Source: an uncultured Bacteroidales bacterium (lineage in GTDB: Bacteria > Bacteroidota > Bacteroidia > Bacteroidales > Bacteroidaceae). From it: a stretch of DNA of 20,753 nucleotides. Each line of letters begins with the position of its first letter. Position 1 is the stretch's first letter. Below, one piece after another: positions 1 through 8,775 of the stretch. The notes beneath the pieces are model-generated. The model ran no database searches and was not told where the DNA came from. It saw only the letters and a list, made by a program, of their open reading frames with translations. The DNA lies in NCBI GenBank assembly GCA_937901185.1, contig CALCHR010000178.1:1-20753 (forward strand), read 5' to 3'. The translations under genes were made by a program, and so were the position numbers.

Positions 1-3000
1 CTTCAAGGTCGGTGGTAGTGCCGCCGTCGAAGCGGAAGGTGAACTTAGAGGCATTAGCAGCTGTAGAGTAGGGCAAGTAGATCTTGTTGGCAGAGCATTG
101 GAAGTGGCCACCTTCGTTGGTGTTCTTCGTGCTCTGGGTCACAAACTTCTCAAAGTAGAAGCTGCTGGAGAACTGGCCATTGTAGAAGCCATCACCGCTT
201 GCTTGGTCCCACTCTTTAGCATACTCTACTACAAGATAGTTGCTGCCTGATAGTTCTGCAGACTGTATAGACAGGCAGCCGGCTTGCAGGCCTTGGTTGC
301 CGGTTACTTGTTGAGTGTCATAGAGGTTCCAGCGATAATCACTGTTGCTGAGGCTCTGCCAAGCAAAGTACTGGTTGGTGGCTACGTTCTTGAAGACGTA
401 ACTGGGCTTCTCGACGGGGAGATACACATTGTGCATGGTCCATGCACCAGGTCCACTGTTGTACACAGGAGTGCCTCCTGTGCCTTGGCAGTTAATCCAT
501 TTGCCTTCGTTGTCGCCCACGCACTTAAAGCGAACGAGGTTGGTAGCGTCGGCGCTGGCTTCGGGAGCATCGGTGGGATAAGCATAGACAGCGGTAAACT
601 TCTGTGCTGTGGCTTTAGCTCCAATCTCTGAGGGCTTGGTTGTCTGCAGGTATCCTTCGCCTTGAGCTGCTGTGGGATACTTCTTCTTCAAATAGAAGTT
701 GCCATCGCCGGCAGGTTCCCAGATGAACACGCTTTCAGTAGTGGGGTTCTCTACATTCTTGTTGCCGCAGAAGTACCATCTGTTGGAATCGGAGATATTG
801 CGGACCACGATTTCCATTGCTTGGCTGCTGGCGGCCATGGTCTCTGCGCTTTGGGTATCAGTGCCTGCAGCCACGCTGCTGGGCAGTTTGCCTTCAGAGC
901 ACAACCATCTGTAGCTGTCGTCTATCTTCTTCTCCTTGTTGAAGGCGATGGCGCCGTTGGCAGCGGAGAAGACTACATCCTCGCCACTTGTCTGCTTGTT
1001 GCAGAGGTAGTAGGTGTTGCCGGGGATGGGGTAAGCGCCGTTGAGCGTGCCGCCGGGCTCGGTGATGTTGGTCTGCTCGGTGGTGCCACCCATGCTGTAT
1101 TGCTCGTAAGCCTTGTAGAGACCTACCACGCCGTTCTTGGCTCCGAAGAGATAGTAGTCGGTATTGGGCTCAGCCTTGACATACTTCAGATAGTTTGCGC
1201 CGTCGAGCAAGCTCACTGCGGGCTCAACGCCGTCGCTGGAAGCGTGGGTCAATACATAATCCTTAGCAGCTTGTGCATCGTAGGCTTCCTGCGATTTGAG
1301 GATGACGCCGGTGTTGGCGGGGATGATGCCGCCCTCAATCTTCTCAAGAATAGCCACACCATCTTCGCCGGTGGCCTTCTTCACTACGTAGGCCTCAACG
1401 CCGTCGGGGATGTTCACAGGGTAGTTCAAGTGTAAGCCGGCATAGCCATACTTGGAGATAGAGATGGGGAACTGCACATTGCTGAGGTCGGCTTTCTCCA
1501 TTCGCCAAGCAGAAGCATCGTTGGCTTCGGTGTCCCAACCTACTACTACAGAATAGTCATCTTGTGCGTGGAGAGGATGTCCGTCGCCGGGGGTGAACTT
1601 CAATTGGCCGTCCAAAGAAATGCTGTTGATTTTCACAACCTGGGGAGTTGTGCCCAGTTTGTGGTGGCCGCCCCATGTGGTGACGGTGCTTACGCAGAGA
1701 CCGTTTTGCAAGTTGTAGAGATAGCCTTCTTCGGTGATGGTCCAAAGAGCTTCGGGATTCTCGGGTTTGTGTTCCTTGCTGAAGTGCATAGCGTTCTCCT
1801 TGGTGGAGTACATCAGCTGGCCGTTGCGATGGTCTTTAGAGCAAGCAGAACGGATGACGTAGTAAGTTCCTACTTCAGGCATTTGGAGCTTAAAGGCCTT
1901 GTCCTCGTTGGCAGCTTTGAGTTCGGTGTAGGCTGCGTAGTAGGCATTCTGGTCGTAGTCTGTGCTCTTCAAGAACGTCTCGGCTTGGTTGTAAGCAAAG
2001 TTGTAGGCATTGGCTTGCGCTTCGGGATAATAGCCGGGGTTGTCGCCGCCCACAATGGAGGCGCTCTTCACCTTGGTCTCGTTGTTGAAGTACCTGTTGA
2101 GCAGGTAGTAAGCTTCGTTGTTCACTTCGCTTTCTTCTACTCCTACGAACTGGAAGTTAGAACCGCCGTCGGCTGTATACGTATTGAAGTTCCAGAAACC
2201 CATCCAACGGGAGGTGCCTTCGTAGTTGCTGAAGTAGTTGCTCTTATCGTCTTTGGTGGTAGATATATAGAACCAGCCTTCGCAATCGCTGCCCTCGCTG
2301 GGAGTGATGGCCCAGTCTTGAGCATAGCCTTCGCTGTCCTTGGCTTTTGCGGTTACCTTGTCGGCGCCGTCGCTAAGGTCGTTAGCTGCGAGCACCAAAG
2401 GAGTGCTGCCGGTAGAAACAAGAGTGACGTAGAAGTCTTCCAAAGTAACCTTGTCGTTGCTACCTCCTTGTGAGAATGTAGCTTTGTTGCTGTCGAGAAT
2501 ATTGACATCGAGGGTCTGCAATTCATCGGTGGCAGTGTACTCGTTGCCATTGATGGTCAGCGTCACATTATTGCTATGGTTGTTTCTGCGGTACTTGAAG
2601 CCGTAGCTGTCAATCAAGTAGCCGGCGGGAGCTTCTAATGTCCAGGTGCAACCACCGCTACCCGGAGCAATGGAGAGGTTCTTCTCGTCGGCTTGCATAT
2701 TGTTGCTGCCGGTAGAGAAGGTCAAGCCGGGATAATCTGTGCTGTTCCATTTATTGTAGTAGGTAGATTCTTTAGTCTGAGACAAAGTACCTTTATCGGT
2801 GTTGATGTCCACCTTCTCTTTGGTAGTCGTTCCGCTGTAGGGGAGGATAAGCACCTTGCCGTCTTGGGCTGCGTTGTCCATAAAGAACCATGCTTGATTC
2901 TTGTTTCCAACTTCGGCCTTACTGCCTACTGCTACATAGTTGTTTTCTGTCAGTTCGAGGATAGAAGTGTCAGTACGCTTGATGCGGATTCTGTAGAGCG

Positions 3001-6000
3001 TGGGGTTGGCAAGTTCGCTGGTCACCATCACGGGGAGAGCGGCGTGACTCAGATTGTAAGCCAAGTCGTCCTTCACTTCGTTGAGGGCAGCTATTGCAGC
3101 AGCCAACTGTTCGCTGGTGGTGCCGGCGTTGTTGTAGATAGCTTGTGCGTTAGCGATAGCCTGCTCGGTGGCGGTAACAAAGGTTTCTGTAAGATAGAGA
3201 GAGTTGGGGTAAGCCAAGTTTTCTCCGTCGTAGCATTCCTCAGCCATTTCTTGAGTAGCGGCGATGAGGGCGGCCAACTCAGATTTGTCTAATGTCTCTT
3301 CGCCTTCGCCTTCACCTATATTATTATAGGCATTATAGAGGCTTTGGTATTCGGCTTGGAGTTTCTCAATGGCTTTGTCGAGCTGCTCTTCGCTGGTGGC
3401 ATAATACTTCGCCTGGATGGCAGACTGGTTTTCTTTCCATGCGGCGAGCATAATCTCGTTGGTCACAGCGGTGGTGGCAAGAATGTTATCCTTTACAGTT
3501 ACTGTGTAGCTGGCAGGACTTCCTATGGCTGTAATTCCAAACTCTGACATAGCGAAGCAATATACATTGTCGAAGAGCGGGTGAGCGCCATTGCCTTCTG
3601 CAGATTGGGCTACAGTAAAGCGCAAACTCTTATACTGGTTGCCACACTTTATGGCAGCAGATTCATAAGAAACTCCCTTACCTGAAGGCAATCCTGAACT
3701 CAAAGTAGCAAGCGTAGTGTTAAAGTTTGTACCATCTTCGCTAGCGTAAACTACGATGTTGGTAGGATAAGGACTACCATTGCTATTGTTACGAGTTACA
3801 TAGTTGAACTTAAATTCTCCCAACTTAGCATCGTCGCCCAAGTCAACTTGGAGGAAGTGGAGATCATTGATCTTGCTGGCTTCGTTTTTGCTGTCCCATT
3901 GTGAGTGGAAGTAGTTTTCTGAGCTATTGGTTATTCCATCCACCAAATGAGCAAGACCGCCGCCGTCTGTTTGACTTCCTAAAGTATTTTGGTCGGCGTT
4001 GGTAGAAAGATAGAAAGCATTGGCTGAATCTTTAGTTTGCAACTTCAGAGCGCCATCCATTGTGGCTTCTTCCATATCTACCGTACCGCAGTCGTCAAGC
4101 AAATCTGTAGTCTTGTCAATCCACTCTTGCAATTCTGTTTGCTTGGCTGTTAGGTCTGTAGACTCAGTGCTTTCGGCGATGGTTTTGAGCTGGTCGCGGT
4201 AGGTCACCAGTGTTTCGTAGGCTGCGGTGAAGTCATCGCTGGTCTCGCCGTTCTGATAATCATATTGAGCTTGGCGGATGGCGTTGAAGGCCTCTGTCAA
4301 GTAAGCACTATTAGTAACTGAGGCGTATTTTGCAAGAGGAGTGATTTCAACATTTACCTTAGATACACCAAACTCTGCGTATGCGAAGTATACATGACCA
4401 TAGGTCGCAACTTTTGCATTGTTGTTGGTAGCAGTTACAGTGAATCTCAGATAGCGGTAGGACTTATTGCTGTAGCCTAAAATATCGGAGTTATAGATGC
4501 CGCCGGTGCTGCCTACCAGCTTGTCCTTTTCGCTGGTCAGTTCTGCAATCAGTTCGTAGGGACCATTTTCTGTATTGCTACCCTCCACTGTGATAGCTGT
4601 GGGGTTTTGGTTGCTATTGTTGTGGCGACCCTGATAGTTGAAACTGAAGAAGGTGGCAGAATTTTCTGCTCCTAAGTCTATACGCAAATAGTGTGGTAAG
4701 CCGTCTTTACTATCTACGTCAGCATATTCTGAATGCAAGAAAGTTTCTGGATTGTTGTCGAAGAGAACTTCATAGCTGGTGAATTGGTCGCCCCACCAAG
4801 TTACGGTACAAGGAGCGTTGGTGTAGTAGTTGGATTCGCCCAAGTTGAATCCTTCACTGGTCTTGTTAATCTCAGCTACATCTTCAAGGTACTCTTCCGC
4901 TTGAATAATCAGTTCCTCAAGGGCTTGTTGTTCGGCAGAGAGTTCATCGGTTTCAAGGGCTGTGAGATACCATCTTGAACCGCCGCCGTCGCTCCAACCG
5001 ATAATCCAAGTGCCGTTGGTGCAGTGCAAGTCTTTTTTGTCACCTGATTGGCAGATCAGTCTGAAGACGCCGTTGCCCACGCTTTCTATACGGAAGGCAG
5101 CCCCTTTGTCTTTTGTAGAAACAGACGCTACAGCCGAAGTGCCGTTGTTCAACACCTCGATATAGTTGTTGGTCTGTAGGCTCTTGATGTAGTAGCAGTC
5201 TTCTCCTTCTGCGGCTTCAAATACCCATTTCTCTGTGTTACCGAGTTTCGTTTCGTCTACCTCTGAACTTCTATACAGCTTGTTGAGATTCTCAGAGTCG
5301 GTGAGCAGTTGCATGTGGCCGTTGAAAGCGTAGTTGCGCAGGATGTAGGTGCCGGGTTTCATTCTGTTCTTGGCAAAATCCTGGGCCTTCAGCTTGTCGA
5401 TAGCCTCTTTCAGGTTGTTGTAGACCGGAGCGTAGGCTGCTGTCTCATTGTTATCATATACAGTCTTTGCGGTAGCCATGGCTTCTTCCACCTCGGTGGT
5501 GTAGGTGCTCTTGTAGAAACCTATCTTCTTGCCGGTGTCGTCGGTCATGCTCTTGATGGTCTCTCCTTGCTTGATGAGCTCTGCCAAGAGGCTGCGATTC
5601 ATTTCCTCTTCGCTCATGCCGGCTTCGGCCTCCACGGGCTGACCGGCTTTGTTGATCGCGGCGATAGTTATTTCGCCGTTGGTCAGTTGCTCCATGGCCT
5701 CGTTGGAGAGGTTAAAGTTCTTCTTGTCTGCGAAGCCTACAATCTCGCCCTTGTCGTTGAGCAGGGCAAAGCCTACGCCGCCCTCGCCGGTCATAGTCAC
5801 GGTGTTACCGCTGATGGTGTAGGCGTAAGAGGGGTCGGCTGCTTCCTTGAAGGTAGCATAGCCACCCACTTCGGCGCAAATGGTAGTCTCTCCGTATTTC
5901 TCTAAGGGGTCGCCCTTATGGCTCTGGATAGTTTCGCCGGTGGCGTCGTTGATGAAGAGTACGGCGATGTTTACGGGATAGCCTTTTCCCTTCACTTCCT

Positions 6001-8182
6001 CGATAGCCGCGTCGATTTGGCTTTGTGTCAGGTTGTACACAGAGTTGCTATAGTCGCCTACGAAGCGGTCTGTCATCACTTCGAAGAAGCCGTGAGCGCG
6101 GAAGAACTCTGTGAGGTCTTCGCCGGCGGCGTCGCAGCACTTCTTGTAGAAATGCATCAAGCACTTGCTACCATCTTGATAGTAGCCACCGCTCATCGGG
6201 TCTTGGCGCAGCATCTCGAAGAGGCGGGGATAGAATTGGGGATTGTAGCCCAACACGTGGTAGTAGAGGAAGAGCTTGTAGTACATGATGGTCTGCGCCC
6301 AGATGTTGTTGCTGAAGAAGTCGGCGCCTTCGGTGTTGAATTGCTCGAGCACATGGCTCAAACTGCCTTCGTCGCCATTGTAGCGAGAGGTGGTCTCGCC
6401 GAAGTACCAGAGTACCACGTTGGAAAAGAGGTTGTTGGTCACCTCTGTAAGTCCGTTCATGTTCAACAGTTGCTGGTGCTGGTGACCAATTTCGTGGCCG
6501 GGGCCCCAGTGTGCGCCAGAGCTGGTGGGCAAGTCTTTGATCACGCCGTCCATGGTGCTCAAGTGGTACCCGCTATGGTCCCAGGTGCCATACATGTAGC
6601 CGTCGGTGTCAAAGCCCCAGGCCAAGCCGTGGGTATTGTAGTATTCGCTATAGTCGTTGCCGGTGTATTCAAACACGTAGGGTTTGTCAGAGTAGGGCGA
6701 TTTCTTGGCTTCGGCCTTAATGGTCTCTTCGCTCATGAGGCCCATGAGAAGGCGCTCCCAGAGCATCACGTTGTCCCATTCGTTGATAGTGGCTTCTACA
6801 TTCACAGCCTCGTTGAAGTAGCTCTCAAGGCCTTTGTAGATGACGGTGCCTTTTTCGCCGTCCAATCTGTCGCGCAAGGGGAATTGGAGCGTCATGTACT
6901 TACCGAGCACGGTGACGGTGGTCTGTGTGGCGCGTGCTTCGATGTACTCCCATGTGGTGTTGTTGTCGGCGCTGTAGAGCGCATCGCCTTCCTTGTTGTA
7001 GTAGCCGTTGATGTGGCCGCCTTCGATGTGAATCTTCAGTGTGGGGAACTCAGAGAGTTTGCGATACTTGGCTGCTGAGCCTTTCTTGCCGTTTGAGGTG
7101 TCGAAGGTGCTCACCACGTAGTTGATGAGGAGGTTCTGGCCGTCGCTGTTGTAGTTGACTACATTCAATCCCTCTTTCAGTTGCACACCGCTGGTGCGGC
7201 TATTGCCCGGCTTTCCGTTGCCGGTGTACGAGTCGAGATAGAGCGTAGCGTCAGCGTCTATCTTACCTTCCACCATCACGTAGAGCGTCTCGCCGTTGTT
7301 GGCAAAGATACCTGTGGGGTTGCTCAGGTAGCTGTGGGCTTGAGTGCCCAAAACGCTGGCTGCCTTTTCTTTATCGCTGTAGGGCTCATAGAGCTGTACG
7401 CGATACTTCTTGGCATACTCGCTGTCCCAGTTGTTTTTATCGGTATCGTAGTTAGCCTCGCTCCAGTTGCCGTTGAAGATTTTGATGGCCATGAGTTGGA
7501 GTGCGCTCGGCAGGTTCTGATAGTCGGCGTCGGCTTCCAGTTCGCTCAGCGAGCCAAAGCTCTTCTTGAACTCGGTGCAGGCGTTGTCTGTAAAGAGGTT
7601 CTTGAGAGCAACTTTGGCGGCCTCTGCTTTGAAACCGTCGGAGGCATTCAGCTTTTCTTGCAGTGTGGCTGCAGCGATAGAAGCCTCGTTGATTTTCCAA
7701 CAAGAAGCTGCTATGTTCGTAGCACCGTTTACGTAAGACCAGCATACGATGTCATCAGTGCTGCTACCATAGTGCATGTAGTGGTCACCTGCCGTGGTGT
7801 TGATGGCCCTCAATGCATAGTAGCCCGTCTCTGCTAGAGTGACCGTGAACTGGCTGCTCTCGCCCAGGCTGGCCACTGTGGTCCAGTCTGCATTGCCTGT
7901 AGCGTTCGGACTGTTTAAGAACTTGCCATTCTCCAGGTTGAGAAGGGCGTAAACTCCCGAAGAAGTTTCCATAGCGTACCACAACTGCTTGTAGTCGCTC
8001 GTCGAGGTCGTTGCAATCGTGAGGTTGGTGCTGGCGGTGATAGTCAGAGACTTACCGGCGTTTCCTTTGTTCTCAAAATAGTAAACCTTACCATTTTGGA
8101 GCTGAGCCCAAAGATTTCCAACCGCTATCGGAGAAAGCAACACCATCAGGAAACAGAGTTTCCATAGAGTAGATTTTCTCAT
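1..8182 (-). CDS. Giant secreted M60-like zinc metallopeptidase with lectin-like and F5/8C-like modules (C-terminus beyond window)
   Basis: An open minus-strand frame starts at ATG 8182 and runs through 2727 codons to the window edge without a stop, so the C-terminus is missing. Residues 1-26 form a signal peptide ending LWA. A beta-trefoil-like (ricin-type) segment covers about 27-165. The M60-like region covers about 170-720 and has NPTGI at 288-292 and the zinc motif HEIGH at 563-567, with E580 in TEVTNNLF as the likely third ligand. This matches the HExxH...E pattern of the M60/enhancin family, whose members cleave O-glycosylated mucin-type proteins. Downstream are FIVAR-like helical segments (about 861-938, 1285-1345, 1565-1720), a second trefoil-like segment (940-1078), two F5/8C (CBM32-like) domains (about 1110-1280 with D1142, and 1400-1555 with LVDG at 1413), then further lectin-like modules. 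The visible end (FTFRFDGGTT) resembles the stretch just before the C-terminal sorting domain of other Bacteroidales surface proteins. It is far larger than single-module M60 proteins such as BT4244. The peptidase assignment is strong; the mucin substrate is inferred. Confidence 0.9.
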   Translation of the reverse strand, partial: MRKSTLWKLCFLMVLLSPIAVGNLWAQLQNGKVYYFENKGNAGKSLTITASTNLTIATTSTSDYKQLWYAMETSSGVYALLNLENGKFLNSPNATGNADWTTVASLGESSQFTVTLAETGYYALRAINTTAGDHYMHYGSSTDDIVCWSYVNGATNIAASCWKINEASIAAATLQEKLNASDGFKAEAAKVALKNLFTDNACTEFKKSFGSLSELEADADYQNLPSALQLMAIKIFNGNWSEANYDTDKNNWDSEYAKKYRVQLYEPYSDKEKAASVLGTQAHSYLSNPTGIFANNGETLYVMVEGKIDADATLYLDSYTGNGKPGNSRTSGVQLKEGLNVVNYNSDGQNLLINYVVSTFDTSNGKKGSAAKYRKLSEFPTLKIHIEGGHINGYYNKEGDALYSADNNTTWEYIEARATQTTVTVLGKYMTLQFPLRDRLDGEKGTVIYKGLESYFNEAVNVEATINEWDNVMLWERLLMGLMSEETIKAEAKKSPYSDKPYVFEYTGNDYSEYYNTHGLAWGFDTDGYMYGTWDHSGYHLSTMDGVIKDLPTSSGAHWGPGHEIGHQHQQLLNMNGLTEVTNNLFSNVVLWYFGETTSRYNGDEGSLSHVLEQFNTEGADFFSNNIWAQTIMYYKLFLYYHVLGYNPQFYPRLFEMLRQDPMSGGYYQDGSKCLMHFYKKCCDAAGEDLTEFFRAHGFFEVMTDRFVGDYSNSVYNLTQSQIDAAIEEVKGKGYPVNIAVLFINDATGETIQSHKGDPLEKYGETTICAEVGGYATFKEAADPSYAYTISGNTVTMTGEGGVGFALLNDKGEIVGFADKKNFNLSNEAMEQLTNGEITIAAINKAGQPVEAEAGMSEEEMNRSLLAELIKQGETIKSMTDDTGKKIGFYKSTYTTEVEEAMATAKTVYDNNETAAYAPVYNNLKEAIDKLKAQDFAKNRMKPGTYILRNYAFNGHMQLLTDSENLNKLYRSSEVDETKLGNTEKWVFEAAEGEDCYYIKSLQTNNYIEVLNNGTSAVASVSTKDKGAAFRIESVGNGVFRLICQSGDKKDLHCTNGTWIIGWSDGGGSRWYLTALETDELSAEQQALEELIIQAEEYLEDVAEINKTSEGFNLGESNYYTNAPCTVTWWGDQFTSYEVLFDNNPETFLHSEYADVDSKDGLPHYLRIDLGAENSATFFSFNYQGRHNNSNQNPTAITVEGSNTENGPYELIAELTSEKDKLVGSTGGIYNSDILGYSNKSYRYLRFTVTATNNNAKVATYGHVYFAYAEFGVSKVNVEITPLAKYASVTNSAYLTEAFNAIRQAQYDYQNGETSDDFTAAYETLVTYRDQLKTIAESTESTDLTAKQTELQEWIDKTTDLLDDCGTVDMEEATMDGALKLQTKDSANAFYLSTNADQNTLGSQTDGGGLAHLVDGITNSSENYFHSQWDSKNEASKINDLHFLQVDLGDDAKLGEFKFNYVTRNNSNGSPYPTNIVVYASEDGTNFNTTLATLSSGLPSGKGVSYESAAIKCGNQYKSLRFTVAQSAEGNGAHPLFDNVYCFAMSEFGITAIGSPASYTVTVKDNILATTAVTNEIMLAAWKENQSAIQAKYYATSEEQLDKAIEKLQAEYQSLYNAYNNIGEGEGEETLDKSELAALIAATQEMAEECYDGENLAYPNSLYLTETFVTATEQAIANAQAIYNNAGTTSEQLAAAIAALNEVKDDLAYNLSHAALPVMVTSELANPTLYRIRIKRTDTSILELTENNYVAVGSKAEVGNKNQAWFFMDNAAQDGKVLILPYSGTTTKEKVDINTDKGTLSQTKESTYYNKWNSTDYPGLTFSTGSNNMQADEKNLSIAPGSGGCTWTLEAPAGYLIDSYGFKYRRNNHSNNVTLTINGNEYTATDELQTLDVNILDSNKATFSQGGSNDKVTLEDFYVTLVSTGSTPLVLAANDLSDGADKVTAKAKDSEGYAQDWAITPSEGSDCEGWFYISTTKDDKSNYFSNYEGTSRWMGFWNFNTYTADGGSNFQFVGVEESEVNNEAYYLLNRYFNNETKVKSASIVGGDNPGYYPEAQANAYNFAYNQAETFLKSTDYDQNAYYAAYTELKAANEDKAFKLQMPEVGTYYVIRSACSKDHRNGQLMYSTKENAMHFSKEHKPENPEALWTITEEGYLYNLQNGLCVSTVTTWGGHHKLGTTPQVVKINSISLDGQLKFTPGDGHPLHAQDDYSVVVGWDTEANDASAWRMEKADLSNVQFPISISKYGYAGLHLNYPVNIPDGVEAYVVKKATGEDGVAILEKIEGGIIPANTGVILKSQEAYDAQAAKDYVLTHASSDGVEPAVSLLDGANYLKYVKAEPNTDYYLFGAKNGVVGLYKAYEQYSMGGTTEQTNITEPGGTLNGAYPIPGNTYYLCNKQTSGEDVVFSAANGAIAFNKEKKIDDSYRWLCSEGKLPSSVAAGTDTQSAETMAASSQAMEIVVRNISDSNRWYFCGNKNVENPTTESVFIWEPAGDGNFYLKKKYPTAAQGEGYLQTTKPSEIGAKATAQKFTAVYAYPTDAPEASADATNLVRFKCVGDNEGKWINCQGTGGTPVYNSGPGAWTMHNVYLPVEKPSYVFKNVATNQYFAWQSLSNSDYRWNLYDTQQVTGNQGLQAGCLSIQSAELSGSNYLVVEYAKEWDQASGDGFYNGQFSSSFYFEKFVTQSTKNTNEGGHFQCSANKIYLPYSTAANASKFTFRFDGGTTTDLE

Positions 8183-8238
8183 GTGATAAAGGATTTAGTT
8201 ATTATTTAAGTTTTTCGTTTCTCTCTAGTATTTCCCTC

Positions 8239-8284
8239 GTGCGCGCAGGCGTATATATTATATATGTGTATGCGCAGGGCGCAC
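8239..8284 (-). promoter_or_regulatory. Imperfect inverted repeat in the 5' leader of the M60-like mRNA
   Basis: Outer arms GTGCGC (8239-8244) and GCGCAC (8279-8284) pair perfectly. Inside, a GCG-TATA type arm pairs with TATGCGC apart from a small internal loop and one C-A mismatch in the minus-strand RNA (a G-U pair if read on the plus strand), with an AT-rich apex. It lies just downstream of the predicted transcription start and about 55 nt before the start codon. It could stabilise the long mRNA, control translation or bind a protein. No known riboswitch class is recognised. Confidence 0.5.
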
Positions 8285-8301
8285 TTTGGGGTATAATCCG
8301 G

Positions 8302-8334
8302 CAAAATTAGAGAATTTTTTATCGTATGACCAAA
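8302..8334 (-). promoter_or_regulatory. Predicted Bacteroidota-type promoter of the M60-like gene
   Basis: Read on the minus strand, a TTTG (-33 type, 8331-8334) is followed after exactly 21 nt by TAATTTTG (8302-8309), a full match to the TAnnTTTG -7 element of Bacteroidota. Transcription would begin near 8296, leaving a leader of about 113 nt before the ATG at 8182. The leader holds a strong inverted repeat and no Shine-Dalgarno sequence, which is normal for this phylum. An overlapping TAGATTTG at 8331-8338 could act as a second -7 box but has no TTTG at a suitable distance upstream. Confidence 0.7.
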
Positions 8335-8473
8335 TCTATATTCATATTTTTTAAGAATATCCACCAACTTTTTTATTTATGCAAAAGAATTTGGACATAT
8401 TGCAAGGAGAAGCCAATGACAAACGTGTTGTATGGCAGATGTATGGAGCAGGGTTAGAGGGGCTGAAAATAGA

Positions 8474-8617
8474 CTTTGTAACTGTTTGAAAATCAATAGT
8501 CATTTTCGGGCATTTCTTCGGTAACTACTAGGAAAAACTAGGTAACTACTAAGAAAATTTTGGTAACTACTAAGAACGCGTAAGTAACTACTAAGAAAAA
8601 CGATGTGATGTGGGGGG
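8474..8617 (+). repeat. Intergenic repeat element, copy A (59-nt head, four 21-nt units, G-rich tail)
   Basis: The head (8474-8532) begins CTTTGTAA and contains TTGAAAATCAA and CATTTTCGGG, where GAAAAT and ATTTTC can pair. Four tandem units of exactly 21 nt start at 8520, 8541, 8562 and 8583 with consensus GGTAACTACTARGAAAA plus four variable bases. The tail AAAAACG, GATG and a G-run ends near 8617. The head aligns without gaps to those at 14758 and 20661. The element lies between the fucose-operon terminator and the M60 promoter, so neither predicted transcript covers it. No ORF of note is present. Function unknown; the strand given is only the orientation in which the three copies align. 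Confidence 0.85.
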
Positions 8618-8646
8618 ATGAGAAAGAATAGGGCAGGGGACAAAAA

Positions 8647-8676
8647 AGAGGTTCGCAACATTTGCTGCGGACCTCT
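8647..8676 (-). terminator. Rho-independent terminator of the fucose operon, possibly bidirectional
   Basis: Arms AGAGGTTCGCA (8647-8657) and TGCGGACCTCT (8666-8676) pair with one internal mismatch (A-C in the minus-strand RNA) and an 8-nt loop. On the minus strand the stem is followed by six T residues (the A-run at 8642-8647), as expected for an intrinsic terminator about 100 bp past the kinase stop codon. A T-rich stretch also follows on the plus strand (8677-8684), so it may work both ways. Confidence 0.8.
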
Positions 8677-8775
8677 CTATTTTTATACATTCCGTCCAAG
8701 CGCTTGGCCCTATTGTGTCCGTGGCGCTTAGGGAAGGGCGCGTTCCTTTCGGAAGAGGATTTGCCCTACCGTGGT

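Larger units (their letters stand above)
8183..8775. other. Intergenic region between the M60-like gene and the fucose operon
   Basis: This 593-bp stretch has no convincing gene. From high to low coordinate it holds the 3' end of the fucose operon transcript with a perfect 12-bp palindrome CCAAGCGCTTGG (8696-8707), the terminator at 8647-8676, repeat element A (8474-8617), about 130 bp with no recognised signal, and the M60 promoter and leader. The longest small ATG frame I tried by eye, at 8437 on the plus strand, stops after 13 codons. Confidence 0.8.

Noticed and set aside
284..7837. Long plus-strand open frames of up to 386 codons opposite the giant peptidase gene
   Set aside because: They are antisense shadows: the minus-strand frame is continuous over the whole region, with a signal peptide and recognisable domains, while the plus-strand translations have no family features.
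8437..8478. Small plus-strand ATG frame between the M60-like gene and the fucose operon
   Set aside because: It ends after 13 codons and has no promoter or conservation signal.
8520..8603. Possible CRISPR array
   Set aside because: The 21-nt units are contiguous with no unique spacers of 30 nt or more, and no cas genes are nearby.
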